Shown here: in pieces, positions 1 to 9,753 of the stretch
Layout of the letters: every line of letters begins with the position of its first letter
Numbering within the stretch: position 1 is the first letter of the stretch
From: Deltaproteobacteria bacterium
GTDB taxonomy: Bacteria > Myxococcota > Kuafuiibacteriia > Kuafuiibacteriales > Kuafuiibacteriaceae
Length of the DNA: 46,546 nucleotides
Reading direction: 5' to 3'
NCBI GenBank assembly: GCA_011526105.1
Contig: WYAZ01000147.1
Location: 1 to 46,546, forward strand
Position numbers and translations under genes: made by a program
The notes under the pieces: generated by a model
The model's database searches: none
What the model saw: only the letters and a program-made list of their open reading frames with translations
Told to the model about the DNA's origin: nothing

Positions 1-54
1 CACCGCGCCCCAGTCGGGACGCGCCGATGGCCACCGCCGCGAGCGGAGGAGCCC

Positions 55-993
55 ATGGGCCTTCATCAGATGAAGTGCGCCCTCAGAGCCGAGGTGCGTG
101 CAGAGAGAAACCAGAAGCGTTTTGAAGAAGCCAAGAACCACCAACTGGAGCTGCGCGAGCACGAGACCGTGCTCAGCGTGCTCGCCGTCCTCGGCGACGA
201 GTCGGCGCTGCGCTACGCGGAGAAGGATGCGCTCACCCGGGCGCTGCTCCGCGAGCACAAGCGACGGCCGCATCCGTTCTGGAACGCCGTCCTCGTGGTC
301 GCCTTCTACCCGATGCTGGCACGCCTGCGCGGTCGCATCTTCGGCGATGCCGTCCCGGGCGATGACCTCGACCAGATCGTGCTGTCGTCGTTCTTCGAGG
401 TCGCCCGCAACTTCCCGCTGAGTCAGCGGCGCGACCGCACCTGCATGTACCTGCGCCAGATGACCCAGCGGGAGGTCTTCAAGCGGGTGCGAGCCGAGCA
501 GCGCGACCTCGAGCAGGTGCGCTTCGACGACCCCGAGGACATCTCGCGCAGGCAGGACGACCTCGAGTCCCTCGGGCACCTGGCGAGCTGGCCCGAGACA
601 AAGCCCAACAAGCCGCGTCGCCGCGATCCGAAGGAGAGCGCTGCGCTGGTGTCGTTCCTGGTGGAGCGCGCCGGTCACATCTTGGACGGCGACAAGCTCG
701 AGCTGGTGGTCGCGACCCTGGTCCGCGGCGAGCTGCTCACGTCCTACGTCGATCGCGTTCACCCGGACCTCTCCCCATCGGAGCGACGCCGCACCTACCA
801 GCGCATCAAGCGGCGGCACTCGCGGGCCATCGCGCGGCTGCGTGAGGTGCTCGCGGATCTGCGGGTCGATTTCGAGTGTCCCCAAACCGCGTGTCCCCGA
901 CCGGACCCCACCCAGGCTTTGACCTCCTGTGACTTGGCAAGCCCGCCGCACGGCGGATCCCACCGAGCCCGCAAAGGAGGTCAGAAGCCATGA
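55..993 (+). CDS. Sigma-70-like regulatory protein of an integrative element
   Basis: Protein of 312 residues. A central helical segment (about residues 75-150) resembles sigma-70 region 2, and a basic C-terminal part (about 215-275, containing LSPSERRRTYQRIKRRHSRA) resembles a region-4 helix-turn-helix. The likely role is element-specific transcription control. The ATG at 55 has a good Shine-Dalgarno (GGAGGA at 45-50); an ATG at 70 is an alternative. The stop overlaps the next start as ATGA, so this gene heads the replication operon. The last 40 residues are Pro/Cys-rich and unlike the rest, and may be a non-conserved tail extending over the next gene's ribosome binding site. The sigma assignment rests on weak resemblance; another DNA-binding regulator is possible. 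Confidence 0.5.
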   Translation: MGLHQMKCALRAEVRAERNQKRFEEAKNHQLELREHETVLSVLAVLGDESALRYAEKDALTRALLREHKRRPHPFWNAVLVVAFYPMLARLRGRIFGDAVPGDDLDQIVLSSFFEVARNFPLSQRRDRTCMYLRQMTQREVFKRVRAEQRDLEQVRFDDPEDISRRQDDLESLGHLASWPETKPNKPRRRDPKESAALVSFLVERAGHILDGDKLELVVATLVRGELLTSYVDRVHPDLSPSERRRTYQRIKRRHSRAIARLREVLADLRVDFECPQTACPRPDPTQALTSCDLASPPHGGSHRARKGGQKP

Positions 994-1232
994 GCACCAA
1001 AGACCAGCGACCGGCGCTCACCCGCGCCTTTCGAGAAGTGACGCTCAGCCTCATCGGGCTCTTCGAGCTCTACGACGCCGAGCCCGACCTCGTGGAGGCG
1101 ACGGCCGATGCCCTCGGTCGCGTCTTCCGAGCGCACCTGAATCGGTCGGGTCCGCGCCCGAGCGACGAGGCGAAGAGCGCCCTGCACGGGTTGCTCGACG
1201 AGATGGATTCCCTGGCTGCCGAGGCGGCCTGA
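990..1232 (+). CDS. Small hypothetical protein in replication operon
   Basis: An 80-residue, acidic, helix-rich protein that I do not recognise. It is supported as real by the strong Shine-Dalgarno AAAGGAGGT at about 974-982, the ATGA overlap with the upstream gene, and tight packing before the ssDNA-binding candidate 31 bases downstream. No cysteines, membrane segment or HTH are apparent. Its position suggests an accessory of the element's replication or maintenance genes; the function is unknown. Confidence 0.6.
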   Translation: MSTKDQRPALTRAFREVTLSLIGLFELYDAEPDLVEATADALGRVFRAHLNRSGPRPSDEAKSALHGLLDEMDSLAAEAA

Positions 1233-1263
1233 ACAACCAACCCAACACTGGAGGACCAAGACA

Positions 1264-1989
1264 ATGACTACTGCATGGGAAATGGCCACGACGATGGCCG
1301 ACAAGCACGCGAACTCGGGCGGCATCTTCGTTCGGCTCGCAGGCAACGGAGACAAGATCGTCGGCGCGTTCTGCGGCGAGCCCTACGCCCGCGAGGTGAT
1401 CTGGACGGGCGAGCGCTACGAGCAGTTCGACGAGAACAACAGCGCGCACCAGGGCAAGCGGCCCAGCCTGCGCGTGATGCTGAACTTCTACGTGCCCGCC
1501 GAAGGCGCGATGAAGGTCATCGAAGGCGGCACGGTCTGGTTCAAGGACGTGCTGAAGGTCCGCGACAAGTACGGCCTCGACAAGTGGCTCTTCGAGATCG
1601 AGCGCCACGGCGATGCCGGCGACCCGAAGACGACCTACAGCATCCTGCCCGAGGAGAAGCTCGACGACGAGATGCGGGCGCGCATCGCCGCCGCCGAAGC
1701 GCACGACCTCAAGTCCATCGGCACTGGCAACGACGAAGGCGACGGCAAGAGCTCGACGGCCACCAAGAAGCCGAGCAACGCAGCCGGACCCATCGACCCG
1801 CGGGTGGCCGGTGACCTGGTCGCCAAGCTCAAGGCCCTGCCGCGCTCCGACGTGGACGCCTTTCTCGCCGAGTTCGGCGTGCAGCGGGTGCGCGACCTGG
1901 AGGCCAAGCACGAGACGGCGGCGCGGGCGTTCATCGACCAGCTCCTCGCCAAGCAGAGCCAGCCGGAAGAAGTGGACCCCTTCGCATGA
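1264..1989 (+). CDS. Probable single-stranded DNA-binding protein
   Basis: A 241-residue protein. Residues about 15-125 are rich in alternating hydrophobic and aromatic residues (IFVRLAGNGDKIVGAF, LRVMLNFYV, WLFEIERHG), as expected for a beta-barrel fold. A low-complexity linker follows (about 145-180), then a helical segment, and the protein ends in the acidic tail QPEEVDPFA. An acidic C-terminus ending in Pro-Phe is the protein-interaction signature of bacterial SSBs and functional analogues. The gene lies directly before an SF2 helicase (4-base overlap) and a primase-helicase, which supports a role at the replication fork. GGAGG at 1250-1254 is the likely ribosome binding site. The assignment is inference from architecture; I cannot name the family. 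Confidence 0.5.
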   Translation: MTTAWEMATTMADKHANSGGIFVRLAGNGDKIVGAFCGEPYAREVIWTGERYEQFDENNSAHQGKRPSLRVMLNFYVPAEGAMKVIEGGTVWFKDVLKVRDKYGLDKWLFEIERHGDAGDPKTTYSILPEEKLDDEMRARIAAAEAHDLKSIGTGNDEGDGKSSTATKKPSNAAGPIDPRVAGDLVAKLKALPRSDVDAFLAEFGVQRVRDLEAKHETAARAFIDQLLAKQSQPEEVDPFA

Positions 1990-3440
1990 TGGGCGAGGCA
2001 ACGGTGCAGGCGGTCGTCGACGGCATGATCCGGTTCAACCCGCGGGAGGTGCATCCACGCGCTATCGCGCACCTCCTGCGGGACCTGAGCTTCCCCAACC
2101 CCGAGTACATCTCTCGGGTTCGGTACGGACGCTGGGTGGGCACCACGCCCGAGGAGATCTCGCTGCTCGAAGAGCACGACGGTCTCGCCACGGTTCCCCG
2201 CGGAGCCGTGGCCCTCGTTCGCGAGGCCGTGCGCGATGCCGGACAGGAGATCGCCTTCGACGATCGCCGCACCGTCTGCCCGGAGGTCGACTACGACTTC
2301 GGCTTCGAGCTGCGCAGCTACCAGGAGCGGGCCGTCATGGCTCTCCTCAACCGCACCCAGGGCTGTGCGGTCGTGCCGTGCGGTGGCGGCAAGACGGTCA
2401 TCGGGACCGCCGCCATCGCCCGCACCGGTCAGCCCGCGCTCATCCTCGTGCACACCCACGACCTGGTCGAGCAGTGGGCGGCAACCGTCCGGGATGCGCT
2501 GGGCATCGAGGCCGGCATCATCGCTGGGGGCAAGTTCGAGCTGGCCGACGTCACGGTGGCCACCGTGCAGTCCCTGGTCACCCTCGACGACGAGGCCCGA
2601 GCAGAGGTCGCCAGCCGGTTCGGCACCGTCATCCTCGACGAGGCCCATCACGCCCCGGCGAGCGTCTTCCGCGAGGTGCTCTCGTGGCTGCCGGGCAAGT
2701 TCCGCTTCGGCCTCACCGCCACCCCGGATCGCAGCGATGGGCTCACACCGATGCTGCACCTGTGCATCGGACCCGAGGCGTTCCGGATCGATCACCAGAC
2801 TCTCGTCGATGCCGGGCACCTCATCGTCCCGCGGGTGGTTCTGGTCTCCACTGGCGCGACGACCGACGCCGAGACCCACGCCGCTATCGTCAGCGACCTC
2901 GCGGCGGACCACGACCGCAACCGGCTCATCGTCGATCTGGTCGCCCGTGAGGCGGCTGCCGGTTGCAGCGTTCTCGTCCTCTCGGGGCGAGTCGATCACT
3001 GCCAGCGGCTCGCCAAGCTGCTGGCCGCCGCGGGCACCGAAGCCGCCGCGCTCACCAGCCGGGTCGCCAAGGGCAAGCGCAGCGCCATCCTCGACCGCTT
3101 CCGCGACGGAACCCTTAAGGTGGTCTGCGCCACATCGCTGGCCGACGAAGGCCTCGACGTCTCCCGCCTCGAGCGGCTCGTGCTTGCCACGCCGGCCCGC
3201 GCCGAGGGCCGAACCATCCAGCGGCTCGGTCGCCTGATGCGACCGCACCCAGGCAAGCGCACGCCCGTGCTCTACGACCTGGTCGACAACATCCAGCTCG
3301 CCCGGCGCCAGTTCGCCGCGCGCAAACGAGCCTATCGCAAAGTACTCGGGACGGAGGCCCTCCAGAGGTCCGGCACCCAGCAGCGGACCTTCTCTGCACC
3401 GGAGGGCAACGATGAACCGTGGCGCGCCATGGCGTGCTGA
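1986..3440 (+). CDS. SF2 DEAD/DEAH helicase, XPB/Ssl2-like
   Basis: A 484-residue superfamily 2 helicase of the COG1061 (XPB/Ssl2) kind. Visible motifs in order: Walker A PCGGGKT (about residues 131-137), DEAHH motif II (about 218-222), GLTATPDR motif III region (about 241), a helicase C domain with CATSLADEGLDV motif V, and QRLGRLMRP motif VI (about 411-419). Residues 1-110 form an N-terminal domain before the QxxxV-type entry segment YQERAVMALL. ATP-driven unwinding or remodelling of duplex DNA is the family activity. The start overlaps the preceding stop, and a primase-helicase gene follows 34 bases later, so it probably acts in element replication. No nuclease domain is seen. Confidence 0.9.
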   Translation: MMGEATVQAVVDGMIRFNPREVHPRAIAHLLRDLSFPNPEYISRVRYGRWVGTTPEEISLLEEHDGLATVPRGAVALVREAVRDAGQEIAFDDRRTVCPEVDYDFGFELRSYQERAVMALLNRTQGCAVVPCGGGKTVIGTAAIARTGQPALILVHTHDLVEQWAATVRDALGIEAGIIAGGKFELADVTVATVQSLVTLDDEARAEVASRFGTVILDEAHHAPASVFREVLSWLPGKFRFGLTATPDRSDGLTPMLHLCIGPEAFRIDHQTLVDAGHLIVPRVVLVSTGATTDAETHAAIVSDLAADHDRNRLIVDLVAREAAAGCSVLVLSGRVDHCQRLAKLLAAAGTEAAALTSRVAKGKRSAILDRFRDGTLKVVCATSLADEGLDVSRLERLVLATPARAEGRTIQRLGRLMRPHPGKRTPVLYDLVDNIQLARRQFAARKRAYRKVLGTEALQRSGTQQRTFSAPEGNDEPWRAMAC

Positions 3441-3474
3441 AGCACGCACCTCGATCAGGACGCGGAGGTAGCCG

Positions 3475-6576
<3,102 letters not shown>

Positions 6577-6619
6577 TGTTGCGCGTCGACCTTCGGCTCT
6601 GCTCCGCGTCAACCGCTCG

Positions 6620-6711
6620 CAACCGGTTGGATTCGCTGCGACAAGCCCCTTGCTGTGAACCGGAAAGAACGCCTGCATGTGTTCACGGGCCCAGACCATG
6701 GTGGTCGGGCC
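6620..6711. promoter_or_regulatory. Palindromes upstream of the DUF2924-recombinase operon
   Basis: The 157-base gap between the primase and DUF2924 genes holds two symmetric elements. CAACCGGTTG at 6620-6629 is a perfect 10-bp palindrome whose half-site CAACCG also occurs 10 bases upstream. At 6688-6711 there is a near-perfect inverted repeat with arms GGCCC-A-GACCA and TGGTC-GGGCC around TGG. They are plausible operators for the integration genes or part of a recombinase attachment site. No clear promoter hexamers were seen. The function is inferred only from symmetry and position. Confidence 0.4.
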
Positions 6712-6733
6712 TCGGCACGGAGGACCACGACGG

Positions 6734-7255
6734 ATGACCATGCCCAAGAAGAAGAACATCGAAGGCAGCATGGCCGCCGAGATCGCGGCCCTGCGCAAGC
6801 TGACGGTGGCCGAGCTGCAGCTGCGCTACCGCACGCTCTTCGGCCACGAGAGCCGCAGCCACAACCGCGACTGGCTGTTCAAGAAGGTCGCGTTCCGCAT
6901 GCAGGAGGTTCGCCGCGGTGGCCTCAGCGAGCGCGCCAAGCGACGCGCCCGCGAGCTTGCCCCTGACTCGTACCTGCGCGCCCGGCCGCCCAAGGACTTC
7001 GACCCCGCACCGGCCCCGCCGCCGCAGGCCCATCCCCAAGACCCGCGGCTGCCCGCCGTCGGCACGGTGCTCAGCAAGGAGCATGGCGGCGAGACCCATG
7101 CCATCACGGTGCTCGCCGAGGGCTTCGAGTACCGCGGTGAGATCTACCCGAGCCTCTCGCGCATCGCGAAGGCGGTGACCGGTACCTCGTGGAATGGCTT
7201 CCTCTGGCTCGGCCTCGACAAGCGCAAGCGGGGCAAAAAGGAGGCGACCGCATGA
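6734..7255 (+). CDS. DUF2924 protein preceding the recombinase
   Basis: A 173-residue protein of the DUF2924 kind. It has an N-terminal helical part (LRKLTVAELQLRYRTLFG, then RDWLFKKVAFRMQE at about 35-55), a Pro-rich linker (about 90-110), and a C-terminal small domain with a Gly/Tyr-rich strand pattern (GEIYPSLSRIAKAVTG, then WNGFLWLGL) resembling the RAMA/AT-hook-associated DNA-binding extension of this family. DUF2924 genes commonly sit directly upstream of large serine recombinases, as here with an ATGA overlap, so it is probably an accessory of integration or excision. I chose the ATG at 6734 because the upstream codons are not protein-like; 6740 is an alternative. Confidence 0.75.
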   Translation: MTMPKKKNIEGSMAAEIAALRKLTVAELQLRYRTLFGHESRSHNRDWLFKKVAFRMQEVRRGGLSERAKRRARELAPDSYLRARPPKDFDPAPAPPPQAHPQDPRLPAVGTVLSKEHGGETHAITVLAEGFEYRGEIYPSLSRIAKAVTGTSWNGFLWLGLDKRKRGKKEATA

Positions 7256-8853
7256 AGAACGGCAGCGACAACAAGCCGCTGCGCTGCGCCATCTACACGC
7301 GCAAGTCCACGAGCGAGAACCTCGACATGGACTTCAACACGCTGGATGCCCAGCGCGACGCCGGCGAGATCTTCGTGAAGGCCCAGCTCCACCAGGGCTG
7401 GGAGGTGCTGCCCACCCGCTACGACGACGGCGGCTTCACCGGCGGCAACATGGACCGCCCGGCGCTGCAGCGGCTGCTCAAGGACATCGACGACGGGCAG
7501 GTCGACTGCGTCGTCGTCTACAAGGTCGACCGCCTCAGCCGCTCGCTCCTCGACTTCGCGCGCATGATGGAGGTCTTCGAGCAGAAGGGCATCTCCTTCG
7601 TCTCGACCACCCAGCAGTTCAACACCGCGACGCCCATCGGCCGGCTCACACTGCACCTCCTGCTTTCATTCGCCCAGTTCGAGCGCGAGATGATCAGTGA
7701 GCGCACCCGCGACAAGATGGCGGCCGCCCGCAGGCGAGGGAAGTGGGTCGGCGGTCCGCCGGTGCTCGGCTACCGCATCGACCGCGTGTTGCGAAAGCTC
7801 GAGGTCATCCCCGAGGAGGCCGAGCAGGTGAAGGCTATCTTCGAGATGTACCTGCGCATGCGCTCGGTCCGAGCCGTCACGGAGCAGGTGGACGCCTTCG
7901 GCTGGCGCAAGAAGAAGTACGAGACCAAGACCGGCAAGACCTCGGGCGGCGGCCGGGTCGACCGCAACACCATCCACCGCATCCTGCGGAACCGCACGTA
8001 CACCGGCTGCGTCGTCTACAAGGGCGAGATCCACGAGGGCGAGCACGACGCCATCATCGACGTCGAGACCTTCGAGAAGGTGCAGTCGATCATCGACTCG
8101 AAGCGCAACGGCCAAGGGCCGAGGCGCCAGCGCAACTTCGAGAACATCCTGCAGGGCGTCCTCTACTGCGCCTGCAACGAGAAGATGACCTCGGCCACTG
8201 GCCAGAGCCGAAGCGGCACCGTGTATCGGTACTACCGCTGCTACGGCCAGATGAAGGGCCCGGCCACCGACTGCGAGCACCCCCGCGTGCCCGCCGGCGA
8301 GGTCGAGCAGGTCATCATCGACAAGATCCGCGAGGTCTGCGCTGACCCCACCGTGCGCGGCGAGGTGGCCAAGCGCCTGCAGTGGGGCAAGGAGCAGTCG
8401 GGCCGCGCCATCGCCCTCGAGCGCGACGTCATCCAGAAGAAGATCGACGAGCTGAGCAAGGAAGCCCAATCGCTGCTGACCTTCGTGCGCGAGTCCGGCG
8501 GCAAGGCGGGCAGCACCGTCTCCGACCAGCTCGCCAAGGTCGAGCTCGCGCTCGACGAGCAGCGCCTCAAAGCCAACGAGCTCGACGACCGCCTCCGAGG
8601 CCTCAGCGCCGCTGTCGGCCGCGTGCAGAGCGCCCTCGACCTGCTCAGCAACTTCTGCGAGGTCTGGGACGTCCTCGTGCCCGAAGAGCGCTGCGACCTG
8701 GTCAAGCTGCTCATCGAGCGCGTCGACGTGAACGTGCCCGAAGGCGAGCTGCACATCACCCTGCACGACCTCACCGACGAGCTGCCGCCGCTGCCCGACA
8801 TCTTCCCCGAGCGCGCCGAAGTGGCCCCAGTCGAGGAGGCGGCCGCCCCATGA
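7252..8853 (+). CDS. Large serine recombinase (integrase)
   Basis: A 533-residue site-specific recombinase of the resolvase/invertase superfamily. The N-terminal catalytic domain has the YTRKS motif with nucleophile Ser19 and the DRLSRS segment (about 93-98). The Recombinase domain spans about 170-280 (PPVLGYRID, then NTIHRILRNRTYTG). A zinc-ribbon domain follows (about 304-345, paired cysteines CAC and RCYG), then a long coiled coil (about 385-470). This is the standard layout of large serine integrases that recombine short attP/attB sites unidirectionally. The ATG start overlaps the DUF2924 stop and the stop overlaps the next start, forming a three-gene integration operon. It defines the 1-9.3 kb module as an integrative element. 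Confidence 0.93.
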   Translation: MKNGSDNKPLRCAIYTRKSTSENLDMDFNTLDAQRDAGEIFVKAQLHQGWEVLPTRYDDGGFTGGNMDRPALQRLLKDIDDGQVDCVVVYKVDRLSRSLLDFARMMEVFEQKGISFVSTTQQFNTATPIGRLTLHLLLSFAQFEREMISERTRDKMAAARRRGKWVGGPPVLGYRIDRVLRKLEVIPEEAEQVKAIFEMYLRMRSVRAVTEQVDAFGWRKKKYETKTGKTSGGGRVDRNTIHRILRNRTYTGCVVYKGEIHEGEHDAIIDVETFEKVQSIIDSKRNGQGPRRQRNFENILQGVLYCACNEKMTSATGQSRSGTVYRYYRCYGQMKGPATDCEHPRVPAGEVEQVIIDKIREVCADPTVRGEVAKRLQWGKEQSGRAIALERDVIQKKIDELSKEAQSLLTFVRESGGKAGSTVSDQLAKVELALDEQRLKANELDDRLRGLSAAVGRVQSALDLLSNFCEVWDVLVPEERCDLVKLLIERVDVNVPEGELHITLHDLTDELPPLPDIFPERAEVAPVEEAAAP

Positions 8854-9263
8854 GCAAGGTCGAAAAGATCGCCTTCCGCCCGCGCCACCGCCGGCAGGCT
8901 TCCCGCCGAGCCGAGCGCGAAGAGGGCCTGCGAACCCCACACCCGGCCCGTGTCGCCCGGCTCCTCGCCCTGGCCCACGACATCGAAGCCCGGATCGAAG
9001 CCGGCGAGTTCCGCGACTACGCCGACGTGGCCCGAGCCCACGGCCTCACCCGCGCCCGGCTCACCCAGGTGATGAACCTGCTGCTGCTGGCCCCGCCGAT
9101 CCAAGAGGACGTCCTCCACCTCGAGGTGCTCCCCGGCCGCGAGCCGATCTCCGAGCGGAACCTCCGGCGGGTGCTCCAGAGCCTCGTGTGGGAGGAGCAG
9201 GTAGCGGTTTGGAGCAATTTCAACAAGTTACCGAACCACGCCCAGCGCTCAAACCGACTATAG
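8850..9263 (+). CDS. Small HTH protein coupled to the recombinase
   Basis: A 137-residue basic protein. The N-terminus is Arg-rich (KIAFRPRHRRQASRRAER). The core at about 55-80 reads DVARAHGLTRARLTQVMNLL, a convincing helix-turn-helix. The start overlaps the recombinase stop as ATGA, so the two are translationally coupled. It probably assists or directs the recombinase, for example as a recombination directionality factor, or represses it; this is inference. The final 20 or so residues (VWSNFNKLPNHAQRSNRL) look less conserved and less GC-biased, so the native C-terminus may have been altered at an element junction here. Confidence 0.65.
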   Translation: MSKVEKIAFRPRHRRQASRRAEREEGLRTPHPARVARLLALAHDIEARIEAGEFRDYADVARAHGLTRARLTQVMNLLLLAPPIQEDVLHLEVLPGREPISERNLRRVLQSLVWEEQVAVWSNFNKLPNHAQRSNRL

Positions 9264-9300
9264 CCGACTTTGATAGGCATCAGGCCGCATCGCTCTGCTC

Positions 9301-9329
9301 TTGAGCGGAACGCCTTGCACTGATACTGT
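9301..9329 (+). promoter_or_regulatory. Candidate sigma-70 promoter for the defence operon
   Basis: TTGAGC at 9301-9306 and TACTGT at 9324-9329 are separated by 17 bases. They lie 87 bases upstream of the HTH regulator that opens the DUF499-type operon, in an otherwise gene-free gap (9264-9415). A short GC-rich inverted stretch follows (GGGACCGGCCCTCCCGG, about 9366-9382), which could form a hairpin in the leader. Both hexamers match the consensus only partially, so this is a candidate. Confidence 0.35.
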
Positions 9330-9415
9330 TGCGCCTCCCGTAGCAACCTGCGGGTTCGCCGGAATGGGGGACCGGCCCTCCCGGCGTCCGCAGTAAGCGC
9401 CGAGAGGAAGGGCTG

Positions 9416-9655
9416 ATGTCCACCGAACCCTGGGTTTCCGTTGAAGATGTCGCGAAGCACCTGAGCGTCGCGAAGGACTCGATCTATCGCTGGATCGAGC
9501 ACCGGGGGCTGCCCGCGCACAAGGTTGGCCGTCTCTGGAAGTTCAAGCTCTCCGAGGTCGACGAGTGGGTGCGGGTTGGTGGCGCAGACGCGGATTCGCC
9601 ATCAGACGAAGCTCACGACGAAGCTCAGGCACCGCGCAGAAAGGGTACCCCATGA
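9416..9655 (+). CDS. Excisionase-family HTH DNA-binding protein
   Basis: A 79-residue protein with a MerR-like excisionase HTH across residues 5-55: WVSVEDVAKHLSVAKDSIYR, then a RGLPAHKVGRLWKFKLSEVDEW wing. An acidic tail follows. Such proteins act as excisionases or as small repressors. Here it sits at the head of a defence operon, coupled by ATGA overlap to the next short frame, so control of the operon is the more likely role. Proteins of this type often precede DUF499-type systems. GAGGAAGG at 9403-9410 is the ribosome binding site. Confidence is high for the fold and moderate for the role. Confidence 0.85.
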   Translation: MSTEPWVSVEDVAKHLSVAKDSIYRWIEHRGLPAHKVGRLWKFKLSEVDEWVRVGGADADSPSDEAHDEAQAPRRKGTP

Positions 9656-9753
9656 ACACCACGCGACGAACAGACCATGAACTCCCAAACACCGATGCCT
9701 TCGTTGGTCGGTCGAGCGTCGTGATGTCGTCCAGCATGCGAGGTGCCCTGTGA
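9652..9753 (+). CDS. Possible 33-residue coupling peptide
   Basis: A short frame that starts inside the HTH stop (ATGA at 9652-9655) and ends at a TGA whose last base is the first base of the DUF499 start (TGATG, 9751-9755). The peptide begins MNTTRRTDHELPNTDAFVG and has no recognisable domain. Perfect stop-start chaining at both ends suggests that ribosomes traverse it, either as a real micro-protein or simply as a coupling leader. Without conservation data it could also be chance. Confidence 0.35.
   Translation: MNTTRRTDHELPNTDAFVGRSSVVMSSSMRGAL

Noticed and set aside
2-73. Possible end of an upstream gene, its stop overlapping the ATG at 70 (ATGA)
   Set aside because: Only 24 codons are visible at the window edge; composition does not decide, and the start at 55 has the better ribosome binding site.
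9264-9415. Attachment site immediately after the recombinase operon
   Set aside because: No repeat matching any other place in the window could be recognised by eye.
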